Positions 52,707 through 59,957 of a stretch of 64,000 nt of DNA are shown here, one piece after another. The position numbers were made by a program, and so were the translations under genes. Positions within the stretch are counted from its first letter, which is position 1, and the number at the start of each line of letters is the position of its first letter. Location of the stretch: NCBI GenBank assembly GCA_026129915.1, contig JAHCHD010000003.1:1-64000 (forward strand). Reading direction: 5' to 3'. The notes beneath the pieces were generated by a model. That model did no database searches. It was given only the letters and a program-made list of their open reading frames with translations, and was not told where the DNA came from. This DNA is from Bryobacterales bacterium. GTDB taxonomy: Bacteria > Acidobacteriota > Terriglobia > Bryobacterales > Bryobacteraceae.

Positions 52707-52785
52707 TTCGCGGCTGGTACTTGTTCCGGCCCTTAGGGCCTTTGCGGGCTCCACTCTCGGGGCATAGCAGTAGCTCCCTGGCGAA
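52707..52785 (-). ncRNA. Structured leader upstream of flagellin
   Basis: On the minus strand UUCGC (52785-52781) pairs with GCGAA (52711-52707), closing a roughly 79-base element. Inside are the perfect hairpin GGCCC-UAA-GGGCC (52740-52728), a possible GAGA-capped stem (near CCCCGAGAGUGG), and the single-stranded stretch CGCAAAG. The latter with the following CUAA hairpin recalls parts of the GEMM c-di-GMP riboswitch core, but the AGGGCAAACC half is not matched. It lies 125 bases upstream of the fliC start. The class is not assigned. Confidence 0.4.
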
Positions 52786-52879
52786 TACCCGGTTCCGATC
52801 TGCCGTTGTCTGTCGAGTGCCGCATCAGTAGCATGGACCTGGGCTCTGCGAGTGAACGATCCCGAAAGTCCGCAGGCCT

Positions 52880-52892
52880 GTACACTGTGTAC
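52880..52892. promoter_or_regulatory. Palindrome upstream of FG-GAP gene
   Basis: GTACACTGTGTAC is a perfect inverted repeat (6-bp arms, one-base centre) 37 bases before the FG-GAP start, and GTAC repeats immediately after it. A dimeric repressor site is plausible. Confidence 0.3.
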
Positions 52893-52929
52893 GTACTGAC
52901 ACGTCCTCGACAATTCCCCGGAGGCCTAC

Positions 52930-55041
52930 ATGATGAGTGCTCCTTCTGTCCCCCAAATTGCGATCCTGGACGTGCTGCTGTTCTCCACCGGCATTGCGGG
53001 GGCTGGCGAACTGTTTCGTGACGACTTCCGCGGGTTTCCACCCCGTGTGCTCTCGGAACCCGTCCGAGGACTCACGAATGCCATCGAGGAGTACCACCAC
53101 CTGCCCCACCGCGGCGTCCCTCTCCATCCGTGGGCAAATGCCATTCTTCACGATGATGCCTGGGCCGGAGGGGATGAGGATGGCGTCCCGTTCCTGGAGA
53201 TGCACATCGAAAATCCGCTGCCCCAGTTGATGAACCCAACCCTGGTGGTGGGGGATCCGGAGTGGAGCAACTACACCGTGGAGGCCAGTGTGCGGCCTTT
53301 GAGTCGCCGCGAGATGGCCGGTCTCGTGTTCCGATACCGCCACAACCGGCACTACTGCCTCTTCTCGCTAAGTGACGGAACGCGCGCCCGGCTGCGGGTG
53401 CGACTCCCAATCGAGTCCGCCTACCGCGAAGCGGACTGGCGTGATCTGGGCGAAGTCGCGTTCCAGTACCAAACAACCCGGTCCTACGTGCTTCGCGTGG
53501 AGAACGATGGCCCACGCATCCGTGCCTTCATCGACGGCAAACTCGTGTTGGAGGCCAGCGACGGCGAATTGCTGAAGGGAAAGGCCGGCATCACCGCCAA
53601 TCTTCCCACCCGTTTCACTGGCTTCCTGGTGACTGCCGCTGACGCCGAGGAACTCGCCATCAGCCGGCGCATTGCGGAGCGGGAAACTGAGCTATCCCGG
53701 CTTCGTGGCGCCAACCCACAACCCAAGCTGTGGAAGCGCTTCCGCACTCCCGGCTTCGGGGCCTTCCGTAACGTTCGGTTCGGAGACCTGAACGGCGACG
53801 GGAAGCCCGACATGCTAGTCGCGCAAAACACGCGCCGGGTTCGGACGAACGACTTCGCGCAAATCTCGTGCCTTACCGCCGTCACCCTCGACGGCGAGGT
53901 GCTGTGGCAGATTGGGCGGCCGGATCCTTACAACGACATCACCGCGCACGACGTGCCCTTCCAGATCCAAGACATTGATGGCGACGGGAAGTACGAAGTG
54001 GTGATGGTGAAGGATTTTAAACTCCAGGTGCTGGAGGGCGCTACTGGCAAACGCATCCAGGAGACCTGGATGCCCGCCATGCCCGAGACCCGCCGCATTC
54101 GTCCCTACGAGCGGGAAGTGGGCGACTCGCTTGCCTTCTTCAACTTCAGCGGCAAGAGCGGACGCAGGGAAATTCTGGTGAAGGATCGCTACGAAAACTT
54201 CTGGGTCTACGACAACGATCTGCAACTGCGATGGTCTGGCACTGGGCAGCTTGGCCACTTCCCTTACCCCTTCGACATGGACGGCGATGGCAAGGATGAA
54301 ATGGTGATCGGCTACTCGCTTTGGTCTTCCAGTGGCAAGCTGCTTTGGAGCCACGATGCCGCGCTGAAGGATCATGCCGATGGCATCTTCATGGGTAACA
54401 TAAGCGGAGACCCCAGCAAGCCCCCGCGTGTGTATGCGTGCGGCAGCGATGAGGGCTTTCTGATGTTTGATAAGGATGGGAAGCTGCTCAAACAGGTGCG
54501 CATTGGCCATGCTCAAACGCCCAGCATTGGAAAGTATCGCCCAGATCTTCCAGGCTTGCAGATCATGAATATCAACTTCTGGAAGAACCCCGGGATCATC
54601 ACTCTCTTTGACTGGGATGGCAATATCGTGGAGCAGGGAGAGCCGATTCACTCCGGCAGTCCGGTGCTGCCGGTTAACTGGCGCGGCGACGGGCACGAGT
54701 TCGCTATGCTCTCGGCCAACGTCACCAAGGGTGGCATGATTGACGGGCACCTACGTCGCGTGGTCCTGCTTCCGGACGACGGTCACCCCGACACCACCTT
54801 CGCGGTCATGAACATCACCGGAGACCCCAGGGACGAGATTGTGGTGTGGAACACGGAGGAGGTCTGGATCTATACCCAGGACCGGGCTTTCGAGGGGAAC
54901 CAGATCTATGCGCCGGAACGAAACCCGGAATACAATGAGTCAAATTATAGAACCACGGTGTCTTTGCCCCGCTGGGTTGCAAACACGCCGAGTGAATGGA
55001 GTACGGTGCTGGAGGAAGCCTGGGGCAAAGGACTGCGCTGA
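52930..55041 (+). CDS. Exported FG-GAP repeat protein with LamG/DUF1080-like domain
   Basis: A 703-residue protein probably exported by a weak N-terminal hydrophobic signal (IAILDVLLFSTGIAGAG). A jelly-roll-like segment (about 95-230, YTVEASVRPLSRREMAGLVFRY) resembles LamG or 3-keto-disaccharide-hydrolase-type domains. It is followed by a propeller with FG-GAP calcium motifs: DLNGDGKPD near 286, DIDGDGKYE near 350 and DMDGDGKDE near 450. GGAGG five bases before the ATG supports the start. Related proteins include rhamnogalacturonan-lyase-like propellers, but no catalytic motif can be pointed to. It stands alone downstream of a palindrome, divergent from fliC. Confidence 0.7.
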   Translation: MMSAPSVPQIAILDVLLFSTGIAGAGELFRDDFRGFPPRVLSEPVRGLTNAIEEYHHLPHRGVPLHPWANAILHDDAWAGGDEDGVPFLEMHIENPLPQLMNPTLVVGDPEWSNYTVEASVRPLSRREMAGLVFRYRHNRHYCLFSLSDGTRARLRVRLPIESAYREADWRDLGEVAFQYQTTRSYVLRVENDGPRIRAFIDGKLVLEASDGELLKGKAGITANLPTRFTGFLVTAADAEELAISRRIAERETELSRLRGANPQPKLWKRFRTPGFGAFRNVRFGDLNGDGKPDMLVAQNTRRVRTNDFAQISCLTAVTLDGEVLWQIGRPDPYNDITAHDVPFQIQDIDGDGKYEVVMVKDFKLQVLEGATGKRIQETWMPAMPETRRIRPYEREVGDSLAFFNFSGKSGRREILVKDRYENFWVYDNDLQLRWSGTGQLGHFPYPFDMDGDGKDEMVIGYSLWSSSGKLLWSHDAALKDHADGIFMGNISGDPSKPPRVYACGSDEGFLMFDKDGKLLKQVRIGHAQTPSIGKYRPDLPGLQIMNINFWKNPGIITLFDWDGNIVEQGEPIHSGSPVLPVNWRGDGHEFAMLSANVTKGGMIDGHLRRVVLLPDDGHPDTTFAVMNITGDPRDEIVVWNTEEVWIYTQDRAFEGNQIYAPERNPEYNESNYRTTVSLPRWVANTPSEWSTVLEEAWGKGLR

Positions 55042-55142
55042 GCCGGGTCTGAACTGTGGGTTGCGCGTTGGGTAAGTGCCCGCCAACACCGCCAGGCCAC
55101 TTCATGTGGCAACCCGAAGAGCCCGAAAGGAACGGAAATGCA

Positions 55143-55175
55143 CGCGTGGTAACCTTGGGAGACAAGGCTCACGCG
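55143..55175 (+). promoter_or_regulatory. Hairpin in the leader of the M16 operon
   Basis: CGCGTG/CACGCG (55143-55148, 55170-55175) and inner CCTTG/CAAGG with loop GGAGA form an 11-bp imperfect stem, about 37 bases before the first M16 start. Its function is unknown. Confidence 0.3.
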
Positions 55176-55212
55176 ACCTCTTCGCGGAGCCTCCCCACGG
55201 GACCTGCAACTT

Positions 55213-56520
55213 GTGAAAGACTTCCGAATTCCCTTTGAGCGCTTTACGCTCGCCAATGGCCTGCGCGTGGTTCTGTCGCGCGATACCTCTGTGCCCGTGG
55301 TGGCAGTCTATCTGCTCTTTGACGTGGGCAGCCGCGTGGAAGTGGAGGGCAAAACCGGCTTCGCCCACCTCTTCGAACACATGATGTTCCAGGGCTCAGA
55401 GAATGCACCGAAGGGAATGCACTTTCAGTGGATTGAGTCGAATGGCGGCACCATGAACGGGTCCACGCACTGGGACTACACCGATTACTTCGAGGTGCTG
55501 CCGTCAACCCAACTCGCGCTGGGCCTGTGGCTGGAAGCAGACCGCATGCGCGGGCTGGCGGTCACCCAAGAGAATCTCGACAACCAGCGCGATGCCGTGA
55601 AGCAGGAGCGCCTGATGAGCTTCGACAACCAGCCCTATGCCACCGCCCTGCTTGAACGCTGGCCGGAGGTTGCCTACCGCAATTGGCAGAACAGCCACTC
55701 GCTGATTGGCAGCTTCGAGGATCTGGATGCGGCCAGCGTGGAGGACGTCCATGCCTTCTTCCGCACCTATTACGCACCGAATAACGCGGTGCTGACGATC
55801 TCCGGGGACTTCAACCCCGCCGAAGCCCGCCGCCTGGTGGAAGAATACTTCGGCGACATCCCGGCGCAGACCCAACCTGTGCGCCGTCCTCTAGATGAGC
55901 CGGACCAGCCGGCAAGTGTGTGGCAGACCGTAGACGATTCGCTGGCGCAGGTGCCGGCCCTGATCCTGGGCTATCCAGGCCCAAAGAGGCGCAGCGACGA
56001 CTACTTCACGTTGGTGCTGCTGGATATGGTGCTGACGGCGGGCGAGAGCTGCCGGTTGTTTCAGTCGCTGGTGAAGGAGAAGCAGAGTGTGATCCAGTTT
56101 GAAGCGGCGCTTGGCTGGCCCTTCGCATCCAGCGTCGATTACCGCCATCCGGGTCGCTATTCGCTGTTCTTGCTCCACAATCCAGCATGTGCCCCTGAGG
56201 AGTTGCGGGAACAGGTGGAGATGGAGTTTGCCAGTATTGCTCGCGACGGCGTCACCGATGACGAGATGAGGCGCGCTCGCGCGATGCTTCGCTCAAGCCG
56301 CGTCGCCCAGATGCAAAGCTGCTTAAGCCGGGGCATGACCCTTGGGCGCTATGAACTCTTCGATGGCAATCCCGAACTGGTGAACGACGACCTGCAACGT
56401 CTGCTGCAGGTGGAGGCCGCGGAGATCCAGGATCTGGCGGCGCGCCTGTTCCGCAGGGATTGCCAAGCTGCGTTGGAAGTTCGGCCGGCGGCGATGGCCA
56501 CGGCAGGGAGGGAAGAGTAG
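55213..56520 (+). CDS. M16-family zinc peptidase (catalytic subunit)
   Basis: A 435-residue insulinase-family peptidase starting with GTG. The inverted zinc motif HLFEH (His52, Glu55, His56) and the third ligand Glu132 in KQERLM are present, so it should be catalytic. The usual two-domain M16 architecture is visible, with GGTMNGSTHWDYTDYFEV early and the second domain starting near 190. No signal peptide is evident, so localisation is unclear. It overlaps by one base with the next gene, a non-catalytic M16 protein, and the two likely form a heterodimer. Substrate unknown, often small peptides or signal peptides. Confidence 0.9.
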   Translation: MKDFRIPFERFTLANGLRVVLSRDTSVPVVAVYLLFDVGSRVEVEGKTGFAHLFEHMMFQGSENAPKGMHFQWIESNGGTMNGSTHWDYTDYFEVLPSTQLALGLWLEADRMRGLAVTQENLDNQRDAVKQERLMSFDNQPYATALLERWPEVAYRNWQNSHSLIGSFEDLDAASVEDVHAFFRTYYAPNNAVLTISGDFNPAEARRLVEEYFGDIPAQTQPVRRPLDEPDQPASVWQTVDDSLAQVPALILGYPGPKRRSDDYFTLVLLDMVLTAGESCRLFQSLVKEKQSVIQFEAALGWPFASSVDYRHPGRYSLFLLHNPACAPEELREQVEMEFASIARDGVTDDEMRRARAMLRSSRVAQMQSCLSRGMTLGRYELFDGNPELVNDDLQRLLQVEAAEIQDLAARLFRRDCQAALEVRPAAMATAGREE

Positions 56521-57875
56521 TGCCTGCTGTCAGCCGTTCGGTTCCTCCCATTGCGCCTGCGTTGCCCGTCGTGCGCATTCCGCAGTTTGAAGAATATGCA
56601 TTGAGCAATGGCTTGCCGGTGGTGCTGCTGCGCGACACCCGATTCCCCTCGGTGAGCTTGCGGCTAGGCATTGCCGGTGGCAATCGCGTTGACCCGCCGG
56701 CCCGGACCGGCATTGCCGAGACGCTTTGCAGCATGTTCTCTGACGGCACCAGTCGCCATTCCGCGCGGGACCTTGCCGATGCTACCGCGCTCTTGGGCGC
56801 GAGTATGCACTTCTCTGCGTCGGACGATTTTTTTGTCGGCTCGGGAACGGTGCTGGAAGATAACTTCGAGCCATTCGTGGATCTCTTTTCCGAGTGCCTG
56901 CTCGAGAGTGTGTACCCCGAAGACGAACTGGCCCTGCATAAGCAGAACCGCATCCAGGAACTGATGGTCGAACGCTCAGAGGCCGGCTACTGGGCCGACG
57001 CGCGACTCTACCGCGACGTGTTTGGAGAGCATCCGTATGCGGTAATGAGTCCGCAGCCAGAGCACATCGCCGCGCTTGAGCGCGATGACCTTTCGAACAT
57101 GTGGGCACGCCGGATTGGACCGCGGGAAGCGGTGCTGGTGCTGGTGGGGGATCTCCCTGAAACCGGCAATCTGCTGGCTCTGCTGGAATCGAGGTTCGGC
57201 GCATGGCGTAACGCCACCGAGGCAGCCTCCACCGGACAGGCAAGTAGCGGGAGCAAGCCGAAAGTCACGCTCATCCACCGCGCGGGCTCCGTGCAGGCGG
57301 AAGTGCGTTTGGGCCGCCCGGCGATCGCCAGGAGTCACGCGGACTACTTTCCGCTCTCCGTGCTGAATACCCTGCTGGGGGGAGGCGCCAGCTCGCGGCT
57401 GTTTATGGAGATCCGCGAAAAGCAGGGCCTTGCCTATCATGTGTCGAGTTCGATGATGGCGCTAATGGAGCACGGCATGGTGTCGCTGTCTACCCAAGTG
57501 TCGATGGATCGAGTGGGCGTTGTGATTCGCGGATTACAGCACGAGATGCAACGCCTGGAAGCAGAGCCGATTGCGGCAGAAGAACTGCAGAGCGTCCGCA
57601 ACTATTTGAACGGCACCTTCGTGCTGCGGCTTGAGAGCCACTCGTCTCTGGCAAACCAGATTTCCGCCATCAAGCTCCTGGGGCTGGGCGACGACTACCT
57701 GGAGAGATACGTGGAGCGGGTGGCCGCAGTGAGCACCGATGCCCTTCGGGAGGCCGCAGCGCGATACTTCCGCCCGGAGGACTTCAGCATTGTGGTGGCC
57801 GGGGATGCGGTGGAGTTGGAGCCGCAGTTGCGCGAGTTTGGCGAGGTGGCGGTGGAAGAAGCCGGGGCGGAATAG
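56520..57875 (+). CDS. M16-family peptidase-like partner (non-catalytic)
   Basis: A 451-residue M16 fold protein beginning with GTG in a TAGTG overlap, with GGAGGG upstream as a strong ribosome site. In place of HxxEH the equivalent region reads ETLCSMFSDG, so zinc binding is lost. The second domain keeps the R/Y substrate segment SRLFMEIREKQGLAYHVSS near 310-330. This pattern matches the regulatory subunits of heterodimeric M16 peptidases such as mitochondrial processing peptidase and bacterial pairs. It should act with the catalytic protein encoded immediately upstream. Confidence 0.9.
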   Translation: MPAVSRSVPPIAPALPVVRIPQFEEYALSNGLPVVLLRDTRFPSVSLRLGIAGGNRVDPPARTGIAETLCSMFSDGTSRHSARDLADATALLGASMHFSASDDFFVGSGTVLEDNFEPFVDLFSECLLESVYPEDELALHKQNRIQELMVERSEAGYWADARLYRDVFGEHPYAVMSPQPEHIAALERDDLSNMWARRIGPREAVLVLVGDLPETGNLLALLESRFGAWRNATEAASTGQASSGSKPKVTLIHRAGSVQAEVRLGRPAIARSHADYFPLSVLNTLLGGGASSRLFMEIREKQGLAYHVSSSMMALMEHGMVSLSTQVSMDRVGVVIRGLQHEMQRLEAEPIAAEELQSVRNYLNGTFVLRLESHSSLANQISAIKLLGLGDDYLERYVERVAAVSTDALREAAARYFRPEDFSIVVAGDAVELEPQLREFGEVAVEEAGAE

Positions 57876-57894
57876 GTTCGCTTCGAGAGCTCCC

Positions 57895-58178
57895 GTGAGG
57901 AAACCAACTTCTGAAGTTTTCCAAGAAAGCGGAGTACGATCTTCCTGGTCAAAGAAGTACCCACACGCGCAGCAACTGAAGAAGCCCGTCACCTTGCGTC
58001 TGGATACAGCAGCGGTTGCTTACTTCAAGCAGCTTGGTGCGGAGATGGGGATGCCGTATCACAGAACCTGATCAACCTTTACCTGCGGGACTGCATACTG
58101 CAGAATTGTCGGCCGCGGATGGCATGGCCGGATGATCCGCAACGCGAGCCGAAACAGCCTGCGCGGCACTCCGGTTAA
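57895..58178 (+). pseudogene. Frameshifted BrnA/CopG-like antitoxin remnant
   Basis: From GTG 57895 the frame encodes a short antitoxin-like protein with the DNA-binding core KKPVTLRLDTAAVAYFKQL. It then hits a stop at 58071 after MGMPYHRT. Two bases of shift restore the family's expected continuation PYQNLINLYLRDC, and that frame runs to TAA at 58178. The sequence TATCACAGAACCTG versus an expected TATCAGAACCTG suggests a CA insertion. No toxin gene (BrnT) is found beside it, so this appears to be an orphan, inactivated antitoxin. A sequencing error would make it an intact orphan gene. Confidence 0.55.
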
Positions 58179-58187
58179 GCGGGCCTT

Positions 58188-59432
58188 TCAGCATGTGGGT
58201 GCGGGATCGCCGGGCGACGGCAGGCAAAGGTCAATGCACTTCTGAAGGTAGCGCTGCTCGACGGGGCTCGATGCCAGTTCGAGGGCGCGGGCGTAGGCCG
58301 TAGCAGCTTCCTGGTTGCGGTGCAGTCGGCGCAGAATGCCCGCTTTCGCGGCGGGCAGCAGGTGATAGCCAGCCAGGGACCCCGCATCCTCAATGCGCTG
58401 GATCCACTCCAATGCCGCCTCCATCCGGGTGGCAAAGCCCAGGGCCACGGCGGCGTTCAGTTCCACCACCGGCGTTGGGGTCCAGGTGAGCAAGGCGCGA
58501 TACAGCGCGGCGATCTGCGGCCAGTCCGTCGCGGCAGCCGTGGGCGCGGCCGCATGCAGCGCGGCAATCGCGGCTTGGGTCTGGTAGGGGCCGGGACTGC
58601 GCAACGCCAGCGCCGCATCCAGCATCTGTTGGCCCTCGCGAATCTGCGCGTGATCCCAAAGGCTGCGGTCCTGCTCGTCCAGCGTCACCAGTTCCAGGTC
58701 TGCCGTCAGCCGCGCCGCGCGCCGCGCATCGGTTAGCAACATCAGCGCCAGCAGGCCGCGTGCTTCCGCTGAGGTAGGCAGCAACTCCACCGTTAGCCGC
58801 GCCAGTCGGATGGCCTCCCGCGCCAGGTCAGGCCGCAAATACGAGGGCGCTTCCGTGGACGCATAGCCTTCGTTGAAGATCAGGTACAGCACCCCCAGCA
58901 CCACCATCGTGCGCTGCGGCAGTTGCTCCAGCGCGGGCACTTCGTACGGGATGGCCGCCTCGCGAATCCTGCGCTTGGCGCGCACCAGGCGTTGGGCCGT
59001 CGTGCTCTCCGGTTCCACGAATGCCCGGGCAATCTCGCGGGTAGAAAGTCCCCCCAGCGTCTTCAGCGCCAGCGCCGATTGCGACGCCGGGGGCAACGCC
59101 GGATGACAGCAGGTGTACAGCAACCGCAGTCGGTCATCCTCAATGGGCGGCGCATCCAGCAGCTCCGCCGGTGGAACCGACAGCGTTTCCGGAAGCGCGC
59201 TGCCAGGCCGTTGCCGCAATCGATCCAGGGCCTGACGGCGCGCCACCGTATTCAGCCATGCCCCGGGATTTACAGGAATTCCATCGCGCTGCCATGCGCT
59301 CAGCGCCTTGAAACAGGCCTCCTGCAACGCGTCTTCGGCAACGTCGAAATCCCCCGCTAGGCGGATGAGGCCGGCGAGGATACGCCGGCCATCCGTACGG
59401 AACACTTCATCAATGATGCGGCCAAGCACCAT
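58188..59432 (-). CDS. ECF42-type RNA polymerase sigma factor
   Basis: A 414-residue extracytoplasmic-function sigma factor. Region 2 contains FDVAEDALQEACFKAL and AWLNTVARRQALDRLR; region 4 contains LKTLGGLSTREIARAF and STTAQRLVRAKRRIR. The roughly 220-residue C-terminal extension (DUF6596, with VLYLIFNEGYAS and the PTPVVELNAAVA helices) is the hallmark of the ECF42 group. That group pairs with DGPF/YCII-domain proteins, and one lies immediately upstream, 9 bases away on the same strand. The pair presumably forms a stress or metabolite-response switch, but the signal is unknown. Confidence 0.9.
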   Translation of the reverse strand: MVLGRIIDEVFRTDGRRILAGLIRLAGDFDVAEDALQEACFKALSAWQRDGIPVNPGAWLNTVARRQALDRLRQRPGSALPETLSVPPAELLDAPPIEDDRLRLLYTCCHPALPPASQSALALKTLGGLSTREIARAFVEPESTTAQRLVRAKRRIREAAIPYEVPALEQLPQRTMVVLGVLYLIFNEGYASTEAPSYLRPDLAREAIRLARLTVELLPTSAEARGLLALMLLTDARRAARLTADLELVTLDEQDRSLWDHAQIREGQQMLDAALALRSPGPYQTQAAIAALHAAAPTAAATDWPQIAALYRALLTWTPTPVVELNAAVALGFATRMEAALEWIQRIEDAGSLAGYHLLPAAKAGILRRLHRNQEAATAYARALELASSPVEQRYLQKCIDLCLPSPGDPAPTC

Positions 59433-59441
59433 GGCGAAGCC

Positions 59442-59795
59442 TTAGGCGCCCAGGCCCAGCGGGCGCACTTCCACTGAGCAGTCATGGTGACAGCCGGGCA
59501 TCTTCGCGGCCCATGCCAGAGCGGCGTCCAGGGTTTCGGCTTCAATGAGGTAATAGCCGCCGAGTTGCTCTTTGGTTTCGGCATAGGGTCCATCGACGGT
59601 GCGCGAGGCTCCGTGCTCAAATCGCACCGTGGATGCTTCGGTGGTGGGTTTGAGTTCGGCTCCGCCAATATACACGCCGGCTTCGCGCATCTCCTGCTCA
59701 TAAGCCATGTGCGCCCGGTAGATGCGCTCCATGTCTTCCTGGCCCATGGTGGTCCAGTCAGTTTCCACGCCGTAGATCAGCAAAATGAACTTCAT
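59442..59795 (-). CDS. DGPF/YCII-domain protein paired with ECF42 sigma
   Basis: A 117-residue protein with the YCII/DGPF fold. FILLIYG opens the domain and the eponymous DGPYAETKEQLGG loop is near residues 67-79, followed by GYYLIEAETLDAALAWA. The ATG at 59795 is preferred because GGAG lies 8 bases upstream and family members start just before this strand; 59810 (with AAAGGAAAG) is a possible longer start. Such proteins are small dimeric alpha/beta barrels and in ECF42 loci are probably the sigma factor's target or modulator. Cytoplasmic. Confidence 0.88.
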   Translation of the reverse strand: MKFILLIYGVETDWTTMGQEDMERIYRAHMAYEQEMREAGVYIGGAELKPTTEASTVRFEHGASRTVDGPYAETKEQLGGYYLIEAETLDAALAWAAKMPGCHHDCSVEVRPLGLGA

Positions 59796-59957
59796 TGTTT
59801 GATTCTCCATCTTTCCTTTGGTTCGTCAGGCCAGCGGCAGGCGAGTGCCCCTGGCTACCCCATTGACGATTGAGGATGCCTCGATTCGACGGGAGTTGCG
59901 ACCTATTTTTCCTTAGGGTGGGCTGCGGTTGCCGTTGCACTAAGAAATTCACACGTT

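Noticed and set aside
52707-52785. Firm assignment as a c-di-GMP-I riboswitch
   Set aside because: Only the CGCAAAG and CUAA parts match; the AGGGCAAACC half and the tetraloop-receptor pattern are not satisfied.
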